Assembly (NCBI GenBank): GCA_021209875.1
Contig: JAGYVD010000005.1
Location: 992,001 to 1,056,000 of the forward strand
Length of the DNA: 64,000 nt
Direction of reading: 5' to 3'
From: Rosellinia necatrix
Taxonomy: Eukaryota > Ascomycota > Sordariomycetes > Xylariales > Xylariaceae
In this document: one piece after another, positions 1 through 9,789 of the stretch
How positions within the stretch are numbered: the first letter of the stretch is position 1
Layout: the number at the start of each line of letters is the position of its first letter
Program-made: the position numbers and the translations under genes
Notes under the pieces: model-generated
What the model saw: only the letters and a program-made list of their open reading frames with translations
Database searches by the model: none
Told to the model about the DNA's origin: nothing

Positions 1-1418
1 CCTCGCCAAGAAGGTGAATACCATCAAAAAGAAGCGATTTTGGGTGACGGCTGGTGGACTTGTCCGGGGTGCGATTACCATAGGATTACATCAGGATCCC
101 GATACCCTCTCGCCCGATCTCAGTCCCTATAATAAGGAGATGAGAAGGCGAATATGGTCGACGATAGTTGAATTTGATTTACAAGCAGCATTTGACCTTG
201 GCGTTCCAACGTTGATTAGCCAGGTTCACCTCGATGTGGACCCCCCTAGGAACATCGATGATGATAGTTTCGATCCGAACTCAACGGAGATTCCCATATC
301 GAGACCGCGATCGGAGTACACCTTCTCATCGTATGCTCACTTTAGTCGCCAAAGCCTTCCGGCCCGGCTTGAGTTATATAAGATCTTAACCGGCCCTCCT
401 ATCGACCTAGACTGGGAGCAAATCCTTCAGTATACTGACATGATCACCCACGAAATCGATTCATTGCCTGCCTGGGACCTTGAGTGCGACCAAAGCCCAG
501 GCGTTTCCCACAAGCCATCTCTTGCTCATGCTCTATTGCACATTCAACTCAGGCAATTCCTCATGCCACTACACCAACCGTTCTTAAAATTACGAAAAAC
601 TCACTCCAGGTATCAGACGTCGGAGTTCATTTATTATACCGCCGCTCGAGATTTAGTGTTGATACATGATCGGCTGTTCCAAAAAGGAATTCGCACCCTA
701 TATTTTCTCCGCGAGGATTCCATCAGCGCGGCGATGAATCTTTGTCATATTTCGCTCCTTCAACCTCGGGGTGCGTATACAAGGCTCCCGATTCCTTTTA
801 ACCATATTCCTTTTGGCCCATAATTGACCATGCCACAGGCTCGACATCGCTCATTAACTCTAATAACAGGGAGACTCTCCAACTTGTCGAAAAATGCATT
901 GCCTTGAAGGAAGACCGCGTATTGAGATGCGGTAATAACGATCCTTGGGGCTACTCAAGCATGTGTGCCGCCTACGGGCTCATAGAAACTCATTTGGGTC
1001 TTAAGGCGCCCGAGGCGGCGAAAGCTCAGGCAGCGGAGCGGTTTATTGGCCTCCATTATAAGCTCCTCTCATATCAAGAAGGGGCGCAGCCTGATGGCAT
1101 CACACAACAACCGACGTCAGCCCCTAGCGAGCCCCTTGTACGTTTCCTCCTCCAACTTCACATAAATATGAAGTTAAACAGGGATGCTAACTCGTCACCC
1201 AGCCTGGGAGCACCTACCCACCAAACACATCGATGCCTCCGGCGCATGTTGGACCTACATTGCTTCATCGCGACGGCTTGCCCCTCTCTATACCTTGGTC
1301 AATGGCACCGATAGATCCCAGTCAGCTACTTGTACCGAATCCCGAGTTCAACTTCGAACTCTTAGGTTCGGATCTGAATGATCTGTGGGGAGACTGGAGT
1401 GGGACGGATTTCGTGTAA
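1..1418 (+). CDS. Fungal-specific transcription factor, C-terminal part (5' truncated by window)
   Basis: The reading frame is open from base 2, so the N-terminus, including any zinc cluster, lies outside the window. The visible part has the central regulatory domain of fungal zinc-cluster regulators (Fungal_trans, PF04082 type): a GLHQDPD motif followed by RRRIWSTIVEFDLQAAF, the usual 'RRR(I/L)W..I...D' signature. Two introns restore one frame: 771-838 (GTGCGT...ACAG) and 1138-1202 (GTACGT, TGCTAAC branch, CCAG). The last exon ends in an acidic/aromatic stretch (DLNDLWGDWSGTDFV), as many of these proteins do. Probably a nuclear DNA-binding regulator; target genes are unknown. A frameshift instead of the second intron would also explain the frame change, but the splice signals are complete. 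Confidence 0.8.
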
Positions 1419-2098
1419 TAAAAGTGGCCTTGCAAATTGGCTGTATGAGCTCGTTTAGTTTGGCGTTGCTCGGCGTGTGCATCAAAAAGGCATCCCTTCT
1501 CACTCCGAGAGCCAATTATTGTATTATGATACCCCATCCCCTCGATTATCTGTTCCGCCTCCCGTGCAATGGACATGCAACTACGTAGATTGACGCAGAA
1601 TTTACCTAGTGCGTAAAAATCTTCATTGCTAATCAGAACAGGTCCAGCACCTACTCGGTCTAAGGAAAGGGGGGAGGGGAAGCGCGGGTAAACATCGTAA
1701 CGCGCTTGACGTCGGCCTCCCCTCCACTGCCATCGTTTTCGCCATAACAGAGAATTAGTCATCCGGCAGCGTAGCGCATCAAGAAACTACAGCCATTGAA
1801 TTACGTGTACAGTAATGGGCTTTTCAGAATTGGAATTCAGGGAGATGGTAGCGCAAACAATTGCCCCTGGGCCGAGGTTAGTGGGCTGATGGCCTGGGCC
1901 TAGCCTACTAGTACCACGACTATGGCTGCGTACCAGTCAAACGTCATTTAAGAGCCTATAACCCCATTAGCGCGAACCATCCAGTGAACTGGCGAAAGCT
2001 TTCGTCCCCCATCATCCCTCCATAACACATCTCGTTTCCCTTTCCTACGCGAGGCTCATACAACTATCACCCGCCAGCGAACATATCCGGTAATCAAG
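1419..2098. other. Intergenic, no gene seen
   Basis: Holds the 3' flank of the transcription factor and the promoter and 5' leader of the MAPEG gene. No frame with coding character is seen; the longest open frame, on the minus strand at 1322-1762, overlaps the last exon of the upstream gene and lacks family features. Confidence 0.5.
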
Positions 2099-2865
2099 AT
2101 GGCGTCTCTATTATCCTTCCTCGACGAGAAGAACATTTCTTACTTCACCGTGAGTGGCAGCGCACAGGGCTCCAACACTGATTGCTCGGAAATACTGACT
2201 GGCCGTGTGCAAATGGTAGATCCCGGTGGCCGTCTTCGCTGTATGTGACGTAGACTCATGTCCCTCATTTCGAGCGCCCCTGACGGCGACCCTCCCATGC
2301 AACAACATATGCGGGGGCCGCTCGCCCTCCCAAGACACGTTGCCAGAAAACAAAGGTTACTGACATGAGTTGAATTCGCTATCAGGCCCTGTGGCCCCGA
2401 AGTTATTCCGCCTTCCAGGGTCCCGGCCAGAAGTACTTCGACCCGACCAACCCGAGGACCTTCGCTACTCGACTGGAGAAGTCGGACCTTGACAAGGAGG
2501 TGAGTGCCGCCCCTTACCACGGTCGAGCAACCGTTTCGTTTTTCCCTCCGGTCCGGATTGCTGACGGCTTCCTGGCGAGTCAGACCGTCGCCCGGATCCT
2601 CCGCGCCGAGGCGGCCAGCTCCAACGGCTTCGAGGGCCTGCCGCTGTTCGCCGCGGCCATCGTGGCGGGCAACAGCGCCGGCCTCAGCAACAAGGCGCTC
2701 AACTCGCTGTCCATCGCGTACATCCTCAGCCGCGTCGTCTACAACTGGGTGTACATCTTCCTCGGCGGCAACCGCAAGCTCTCCGGCCTCCGGACCCCGG
2801 TCTGGTTCGCCGGCCTCGGGTCCGCCTTGGCCCTGTTCGTCAAGGCCGGCCTTGCCAAGATGTAA
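2099..2865 (+). CDS. MAPEG-family membrane protein
   Basis: Three exons (2099-2149, 2386-2499, 2584-2865) encode 148 residues, the usual size for the MAPEG superfamily (membrane-associated proteins in eicosanoid and glutathione metabolism). Intron 1 is 2150-2385 (GTGAGT...TCAG) and intron 2 is 2500-2583 (GTGAGT...TCAG, GCTGACG branch region). The C-terminal exon has the typical four-helix MAPEG pattern: an 'RAEAA..N.FEGLP.F.AA' segment, then hydrophobic spans including 'AYILSRVVYNWVYI' and a last helix ending in GLAKM. Fungal members are integral membrane proteins whose reaction is usually not established; glutathione transferase or peroxidase activity is possible by family. The gene is GC-rich towards its 3' end. 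Confidence 0.85.
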
Positions 2866-3579
2866 AATGGGCCAGCCGGCCGGCTCGTGTATATGTATAT
2901 ATGTATGATGCGATGCTGTATGATTGAGAGGGAGGGATGTCCGACCTGTGTAGAATTGCCATGGGCTTAGGACCAGTTCTCTTACGCTTAATACAAGACA
3001 TTTTATTGTATTGTGCTGCGAGTCATGCATATTGCCGCGCGCTTGAATGGGCTGTATATGTGTAAGCGAGAGGCGCAGAGGCGTCTTTGCAAGTGATGCC
3101 TGCTGGCTGGCATGCATGTCTGCTTCCTAGTGGGGGGAGGGGGTTTTTTACGAATCCCCGTGGCACAGCCATCGTTTGAGCCCCTCTCGCACGGCCGTGC
3201 TGCCTGCATCGCGGAGTTAAGTGTAAAAAGTGCAGATGATGACATCGGCACCGCCACCGTTGATTGAACCCTCCGTTACAGGAAACCTCGTAACCCCCGT
3301 GAAACACTCAAGGCCACTATGGTGGGCGCGCATATAAGATCCTCATTACAAACCCTCCTAACGGCTCAAGATATTATCCTCCCGATGTAGCATGAGCCAA
3401 CATAGCCAGATGGGCCCCCAGTGGCCGCCATGATAACCTTGGGGGCCATAAGCCCATATTATCCCAATTCGGGTTCTTGGGAGTAAAGGCTACAAAAGTC
3501 GCTCCATTTGCCTCATCTCATCTCACATCTCTATCTGACTAAAACATCAAACAACAAATAACCTTAATAAGAGTCCAGT
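2866..3579. other. Intergenic
   Basis: 3' flank of the MAPEG gene and promoter of the HET gene. A short pyrimidine/CA-rich leader (about 3500-3579) precedes the HET start codon. No coding frame is supported. Confidence 0.5.
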
Positions 3580-6500
3580 ATGCGGCTGCTAAGTACGGAA
3601 AACCCCGACAGGCCAGAACTAGTAGAGGTTGCTGAAGAGGCCGCACCGACATATGCGATCTTGTCTCACACCTGGGGCGCGGAGGAAGTGACATTTCAGG
3701 ACATCCAGAATCTTAGTCGCCGACAATGGTCTTTACCGGTGTCCAAAACCGTTTCCACAATCCAGGCTAAGAAAGGTTTCATTAAGATACAGAAAGCCGC
3801 AGCCCTAGCGGCTGAGCACGGATATTCGTTCATCTGGGTTGATACGTGCTGCATCGACAAGACTAGCAGTGCTGAACTGTCCGAGGCGATCAACTCAATG
3901 TTCCGATGGTATCAGAAGGCGTCAATATGTTACGCCTACATGGAAGATGTCAAGCATGGTTACCACGAGGATAGAGCCGACGTATTCTTATGGCTATGCC
4001 AACATAGTCGTTGGTTCACACGAGGGTGGACTTTACAAGAACTAATTGCCCCCGAAGATGTCATATTCTACGGGCAAGATTGGGGCTATCTTGGCAGCAA
4101 GGCATATCATGAAAATGTGCGTATTTCGCTAGCTGATATCACTGGGATCGATATCAGGGTCCTTGAAGGCATTGTTCAGCCAGGGGAAATTAGCATTGCC
4201 GGACGGATGAAATGGGCATCACGACGGGAAACGACTCGAATTGAGGATGCGGCCTACTGTCTCATGGGCTTATTTGACGTCAACATGCCTTTACTATACG
4301 GGGAGGGCACAAAGGCGTTTTTACGATTACAAGAAGAAATTCTGAAGGATTCGAATGACCACTCCATATTCGCATGGACGTCACTAGAGGATGGCTCCAA
4401 TCAAGGTCTCTCTGGACTTCTTGCTGAATCACCTCAGCACTTTGCCGATGCCGAAAATTACCGACCAATGCCCCCATTGTTTTCCAGGGGAAGCACCACT
4501 TGGAGCATGACAAACCAGGGCCTGCGACTATCGCTTTTCCTAATCCCGCTTCAAAGCCTGAACAGCCGTAATGCCCAGGATGAGTACGACGCCGTTTTGG
4601 AGTGCGCAATACGGCATGGTGATGAGGCATACCGGAGTCCGGCAATACGGATGAGACGGCTGTACGGTGACCAGTTTGCTCGAGTTGACCCTCAACGTGT
4701 CAAAAGCGTGGCGACCCCTTCCTTCGAGCCTGGCAGTGCTAGCGGCCGGTATGAGGTTGTATTCGTGAAGCAGAAGCCTGTTCACGCGGCCCCCGATTTC
4801 ATGTTATCTTACAGCAACATTATTGTACCTCCTAGGTCACAGGGCCCCGACCCTCCTTGCTACATTATTGGAGTTTGGCCGGAACAGTGCTGGGACAAAG
4901 AGGCAGCCGTCCTTCGTACCACACGGTCTAATTCGAATCGAATCGCCGGTCTGTTCAGGTTTTTTTGTCCTGCGAATTCGACTACCGTAGACCTAGCCGT
5001 TGGTTCCAGGCCCAAGGCCGGGGTAACTTGGACCGTATGGCACTTGCAACGACTGTGGACGGGAGAAGCTCTTCATCAGGCAGCATCATCGGTGAACGAT
5101 TACCTAGCTACGACAAATCTAGATTCGCAGAAACCCGTCAAACCGGTAGACTGGCTTATACACCCATGGGAAGAGGGATTGGATACCCCGCGTATTAGGT
5201 TTCAAATTGAAGAGATCAAGATCCATGGAAGACTCTATCATTTCATTAAGGCGTCGTCAGCTTTTGAATTAATAGGCGACAAGCCTAAGTCACCCCCGTC
5301 TAATTTGTCCGACTTAGACAAGCATCCAACAGAGGACACGACAACGCCAATACAAAAGCCGGTGGATTTGGATAATCTGTTTGGGGATATGACCATCGAA
5401 AACTCGCTTGACCACTATCTTCATCTTCGAAGCCCAACATCGATGAGTGTGGCGTCATCAAAGATACGCACTACTTGGGCTCAATCCCCAACCGAGGATC
5501 TCGAGAACCTAGAAATACAGTGGGTCGAGGGCGAGAAAACAGACCTTTTGGATGCCTGCAGATACGGGTTGGTACAAATGGTTCCGGGACTCATCCACCG
5601 TGGCGTTGAAAGTACCGCCTTATTTCATCCCGAGCCCTTCTCAGCTATCCCACTGACCTTTAACGGGTTCCGGCCGATCCACTGGGCGGTGTTCGGCGGG
5701 CATATCAACGTCATCACTCTTCTTCTGAACAATAGTGCGAAATTTTACTCGAAGACAATCCAAGGATGGTCTCCAATCCATCTTGCGGCTCTATTCGGCC
5801 GCTTCGTAACCATGAAGTGGTTAATCGAATATGCCATCGACAATTATTCGGTTGCATACGATGAAGAATTTTATATGGGTGATAGGAAAAACATCCTGGG
5901 GGAAACCCCCCTTCACTTAGCAGTCTCTCATATCACTTGCGCGGTGGGTCGTGAGCATCGTGCTCTTATGGATATTCTAAACAATATCGGTGATTCGAAA
6001 CTTTGGATCTCCCCTAACCATGCTGGTGAAACACCGCTACATCGGTTGGCCGCCAGCTCCTCGGTTATTCCTGCGCCAATCATGGACAGGTTTGTGTCGA
6101 ACGCAAGTCAATTGTGGTTTCCCAGCGAATACGTTGACGGGCACGGCCGCACAGTGCTCTGGCATGCGGTATGCGCCGGGTCAGTCTCTATAGTCGAGCA
6201 CCTCATAAAAGACGGTGTCGTAGACTTGTCGATGAGGGACAAGGACGGCTTCGCCCCTTTACACGTAGCATGCCGCCTGGGACACGCAGATGTTGTAAGG
6301 ACGCTACTGGTAGCTGGGGCGGACCCGAACGTCGCGACATCCACGCTCGCACTCACGGGGGCTCACTACGCCGCCCTCTATGGCCATATTTCCTGTTTGA
6401 GGCTACTAATCGATCATGGGGCAGACGTTCACAAACCGAGTGAATGGAGGGGAATGTCGTTCCGACCTATCCACCTCGCGATACCAAACAAGCGCTGGGA

Positions 6501-6660
6501 AGCCGTATCGATGCTCCAAGATGCTGGCGCTGATATGGACTGGAGATGCACTCATTTTATTTATATCTCCTCTAGAAGTAACGGCATTTCTCCTATGTTT
6601 CATCTAGTGCCATGTACTACGAATGCTGGCGCGATGGAATCGGAATTGAGACCTACGTAA
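3580..6660 (+). CDS. HET-domain protein with C-terminal ankyrin repeats
   Basis: A single exon of 1026 residues. The N-terminal third is a heterokaryon-incompatibility (HET) domain: AILSHTWG at residues 26-33, YSFIWVDTCCID at 82-93, YAYMEDV at 118-124 and RWFTRGWTLQELIAP at 144-158, the conserved blocks of PF06985 in order. A middle region of about 450 residues has no recognised domain. From about residue 690 to 990 there are ankyrin-type repeats (for example 'RPIHWAVFGGHINVITLLL', 'ETPLHLAVSH', 'FAPLHVACRLGHADVVRTLL', 'HYAALYGHISCLRLLIDHGADV'). HET proteins trigger cell death on non-self recognition or act in related signalling; ankyrin repeats would be the sensing or interaction part. The exact partner cannot be read from sequence. 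It is convergent with the F-box gene 151 bp downstream. Confidence 0.92.
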   Translation: MRLLSTENPDRPELVEVAEEAAPTYAILSHTWGAEEVTFQDIQNLSRRQWSLPVSKTVSTIQAKKGFIKIQKAAALAAEHGYSFIWVDTCCIDKTSSAELSEAINSMFRWYQKASICYAYMEDVKHGYHEDRADVFLWLCQHSRWFTRGWTLQELIAPEDVIFYGQDWGYLGSKAYHENVRISLADITGIDIRVLEGIVQPGEISIAGRMKWASRRETTRIEDAAYCLMGLFDVNMPLLYGEGTKAFLRLQEEILKDSNDHSIFAWTSLEDGSNQGLSGLLAESPQHFADAENYRPMPPLFSRGSTTWSMTNQGLRLSLFLIPLQSLNSRNAQDEYDAVLECAIRHGDEAYRSPAIRMRRLYGDQFARVDPQRVKSVATPSFEPGSASGRYEVVFVKQKPVHAAPDFMLSYSNIIVPPRSQGPDPPCYIIGVWPEQCWDKEAAVLRTTRSNSNRIAGLFRFFCPANSTTVDLAVGSRPKAGVTWTVWHLQRLWTGEALHQAASSVNDYLATTNLDSQKPVKPVDWLIHPWEEGLDTPRIRFQIEEIKIHGRLYHFIKASSAFELIGDKPKSPPSNLSDLDKHPTEDTTTPIQKPVDLDNLFGDMTIENSLDHYLHLRSPTSMSVASSKIRTTWAQSPTEDLENLEIQWVEGEKTDLLDACRYGLVQMVPGLIHRGVESTALFHPEPFSAIPLTFNGFRPIHWAVFGGHINVITLLLNNSAKFYSKTIQGWSPIHLAALFGRFVTMKWLIEYAIDNYSVAYDEEFYMGDRKNILGETPLHLAVSHITCAVGREHRALMDILNNIGDSKLWISPNHAGETPLHRLAASSSVIPAPIMDRFVSNASQLWFPSEYVDGHGRTVLWHAVCAGSVSIVEHLIKDGVVDLSMRDKDGFAPLHVACRLGHADVVRTLLVAGADPNVATSTLALTGAHYAALYGHISCLRLLIDHGADVHKPSEWRGMSFRPIHLAIPNKRWEAVSMLQDAGADMDWRCTHFIYISSRSNGISPMFHLVPCTTNAGAMESELRPT

Positions 6661-6811
6661 GTGTTCAAACCGCCTCCTAGCACTCGAAATCAATATTAAC
6701 AACACCAAAAAGGAAAAAATAATTAGGCATATACCTTGGCCGGCGCAACCAAAAAGCACTCCTACCATAAGGTGTGGCGTCGCACATCATGTATAGTATA
6801 GCAATATCCCT

Positions 6812-8327
6812 TCAACAAAGGCAAAATTCATCACACGTGGGCTTGTAAGAGGGAGGGATTCCGTAAGCAGGTTCCCTGCCAACAATACAACCTAGAGGCT
6901 CTTGTTTCGGCAACCTGGACCGAACCACCACGTACCCTTTTGACCTGAATTCGACCTGAAAGTCGAGGTCGGTTCCCCCCAGCGTCTCAGAGCTAAATAT
7001 ATACTTCAAGCGGGTCGTTCTATCCCAATACCGCCACTTCTTTTTGTTAGGGGTGATAAATTTTCCTTGAATTTTGTTGAAAACTCCAAATGATACTGCA
7101 GAAGCAATGTACTCCCGGTCCGCGCGACCAAAAAATATACAGCTATGATCAGACTCGTATGCTGTTGCGTAAAGGAGTGGTGGATTTTTCGCACCACTCC
7201 GAGGGGTTTTTTGGGGAAACGCATAAGTACCTTGTTTTGTCAAGTACGATGAAGTTACGTAGTTTCTACCTGAAAATTCGTGAACTGCGAGATGAATCAG
7301 GAGTATCGAATCCTTACAGAGTGGGCGGAATGAAGCCAAAAACAAAGTATTCCTGTCACGAGGACCAAAGAATACTCTCTGTGATGGATTCGGGGTTGTG
7401 GCCGTAGCGGTCCCGATAAACTTTTCGGGGGTTACAGGTAAGGCGTTAAGGTCGAGCTGTAGTGCTGCATGGCCAGGGGTCCAGATGACTATATCTCCAC
7501 TCTGTAGAATTACGGCGACTCTATCGTCCTGGGTCGTACATTCGACACTTGGGCAGGGTAGTAGCTTCTCGGACGCTCGATTATCCGTATGATCCCAAGC
7601 GACCCTGGAAATTGTCCGTTAATAAAGCTATTCTGGCATGAGTGGGCTGAACATACAACAACCGGTTTATCGTCCCAACGACCAGCTTAGAGCCGAGCGC
7701 TCGCAGCTCCAGCACCCTTCCATGTGTTAAACCGCTCGGCGGGGTGAAGAGTTTCCGTGTCTTTTCTCGCAGATCGTCGACAGCCACGATACAACCTAGT
7801 GGGTGCCATGCTACTTTTCCGGAGGTATAAAGGGCGATAAATTCGCCCCTAGCGCCCAAAGACCCGGAGAATTGTTTGTAGACTTGAATGATCCTGTCCG
7901 TCGGGTTGTGAAATACCGGATCGAATCGGTAACCGGCCGTGATGTCCCATGAGACCAAGTCGGGTTTGGGACGCGACTTGGAAGCGTGGCCGTAGAATGC
8001 CCATACATCCTTGGCGAGAGTGCTCAGAAATGTGGCTTGGTCTACTGTGCCATCGATAATGGCCGGCCAAAAGTCTCTCGCGTATGCTGTGATGACCGGG
8101 TCTGACAGAAACCGCCGCCTCCAGGCTTTAGATACACGCAGGCAGCTGGCAAATTCTTCTGGTTCCAGCTCTACAGCGATCGACACAACGAGCTCGAGAG
8201 GTAGCTCGCCAATGAGGTCTGTATGAACATTGGAGAGCAGTAACACCTTTAAGTATCTGAGTTCCTCTCGCGTGCAGCCACTTTCGATGAATTGCCGGAA
8301 TTCGGCGAACCTGGTATTGTCGCTCAT
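6812..8327 (-). CDS. F-box protein
   Basis: Two exons (8327-7657 and 7604-6812) encode 487 residues. The 52-nt intron (7605-7656) has GTATGT at the donor, an ATTAAC branch region and CCAG at the acceptor; without it the frame stops early. An F-box-like segment lies near residues 35-80 ('DLIGELPLELVVSIAVELEPEEFASCLRVS' region, followed by the usual W-containing end). The remainder, with repeated beta-like segments such as 'DDRVAVILQSGDIVIWTPG', fits the variable C-terminal half of fungal F-box proteins. Such proteins recruit substrates to SCF ubiquitin ligases; the substrate is unknown. The frame is open 19 codons upstream to 8384, but that extension is low-complexity (Thr/Ile-rich), so I start at the internal ATG at 8327. 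Confidence 0.75.
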
Positions 8328-9126
8328 GTTGATGGTTGGTGTAATAGTTGTAATAGTTGTATGACTGATAATCGATTTGACCAATCAAGGAAGAGAAAAT
8401 ACATACCCGGGTAGTAGGTATTACTTACATCCTATTACATATATCACTCGGGTAAGTATATAAGTACCATGCATCTGTCCACCTCGTCTCATCACTTCGC
8501 ATAGCTGGTGACTTGGCTAAAGACAAGATGGTTGAGTATCACCCGGGTTGGTGTTATTTGAGCCTAAAGCCTAAACCGAGCGTATGCATTTAAATTCTAC
8601 CCAGTACTTACATAACTGCCCCCCTGCGTACCAGATAGACAAATAACTCGACACCGTGCCGCGATGAGCCGAATATGTCCAGTGGACGGTTGACCAATAG
8701 GTAAACAAGTTGGCGGTTGACTAATAGCTGGTTTGCATTTTATTTACTTAAGCATTTTAAATTATCGGTATTTGCGGATATAAACGTTAAAAACGAGCTT
8801 CAATGCCTATGATTAGGTTAGGTACCGTCAACGGTAGCTATGATCAGGTTAGCGTCAACGGCCATTTTTAAAGTTGTTGGACGTTTATTAAGCCCCTGCT
8901 GACGTTCATGCAGTCGCCAACGCTTTCTTCGTCAATGCTTGTTTAACAGTTTAGAAATTCCCAATCGGAAAAAAAGAAAAAAAAAATTAGGTCTCGAAGC
9001 TCAAACTATTAACTTTACCAAATAATGTCAAGTCTTCATATTCATCAACGCATGAGAACTTGTAAGCGACCAATTACACTAACAGCCAATTCGCCATGGA
9101 CCGGACACAGTAAGGTTGGCACGCAT

Positions 9127-9184
9127 AGTAGTTAGTAGTAGTTAGTAGTAGTAGTGGTAGTAGTAGTAGTAGTAGTAGTAGTAG
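9127..9184. repeat. GTA/TAG trinucleotide microsatellite
   Basis: Nearly uninterrupted run of 'gta' units with occasional 'gtta' and 'gtg' variants. Confidence 0.9.
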
Positions 9185-9327
9185 TTTATTAACGTCTAGT
9201 CTAGGTTAGTAGTAGTTTATTAACGTCTAGTCTAGGCTATAGTGGGTTAGAGTGGAGCTTCAGTCTAGGTTAGTAGGTAGGTCGTACCTAGGTAACCTAG
9301 TAGTAGTATTAACGTCTAATCTAGGTG
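9181..9327. repeat. 31-bp direct repeat, two close copies and one diverged partial copy
   Basis: The unit 'gtagtttattaacgtctag' plus 'tctagg' starts at 9181 and again at 9212 (period 31). A shorter diverged copy (attaacgtctaatctaggt) lies at about 9309-9327. Follows directly from the GTA microsatellite. Confidence 0.8.
9285..9294. promoter_or_regulatory. Palindromic decamer TACCTAGGTA, copy 1
   Basis: Exact palindrome upstream of the MCH1-like gene; one of seven exact copies in the window, all intergenic. A second copy is at 9350-9359. Function is not known. Confidence 0.4.
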
Positions 9328-9349
9328 TCTGACAGTGCTAGTTACATTT

Positions 9350-9359
9350 TACCTAGGTA
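9350..9359. promoter_or_regulatory. Palindromic decamer TACCTAGGTA, copy 2
   Basis: Exact copy, 65 bp from copy 1, in the same promoter region. Confidence 0.4.
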
Positions 9360-9789
9360 ACTTAGGTGCTTGGATAGTGGCTGGGTAGGCACCTACGTAG
9401 CCGTCAGAACCGAGACCCTTTCCCTTTCAAGCTTTCCGCCTGACCAGATCAGTGGATAACCCTCTCCTTCTGACACTTCCAGCCCAGTCAATAACCTAAC
9501 CCATTGACATGAGGCCCTGAGGTCTCCGAATATCGCATGAATGTGCACGCCCATCTATTGCTCCTCTCTACCCAGAATGCCATAGAGCTTTTAGTTGCCT
9601 CTTCTCCCTTTTAGAATACCATATCCTCGCCTTTCTCCTTACCGCCGTATCTATATGACCTCCCGATAGTATAATATACATAGCTACTCTCCCGAGGTAA
9701 ATGACGGGCCTGGATCACTAGCGTAGCCTCCTGTCGCCCGCCTCCCGCGAACCCGAGAAGCCGATCGACGAGCGAGAGCCGTCGTGGCC

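Larger units (their letters stand above)
8328..9789. other. Long divergent intergenic region, AT-rich and repeat-rich
   Basis: Divergent promoters of the F-box gene and the MCH1-like gene. Contains near-repeats of 'ggttgac(c/t)aatag' around 8687-8728, a palindrome accgt-ca-acggt at 8822-8833, an A-rich tract near 8970, a GTA microsatellite, 31-bp direct repeats and two TACCTAGGTA decamers (listed separately). No coding frame is seen. Confidence 0.55.

Noticed and set aside
8328..8384. N-terminal extension of the F-box protein
   Set aside because: Thr/Ile low complexity from a simple repeat; the internal ATG at 8327 gives a normal F-box protein start.
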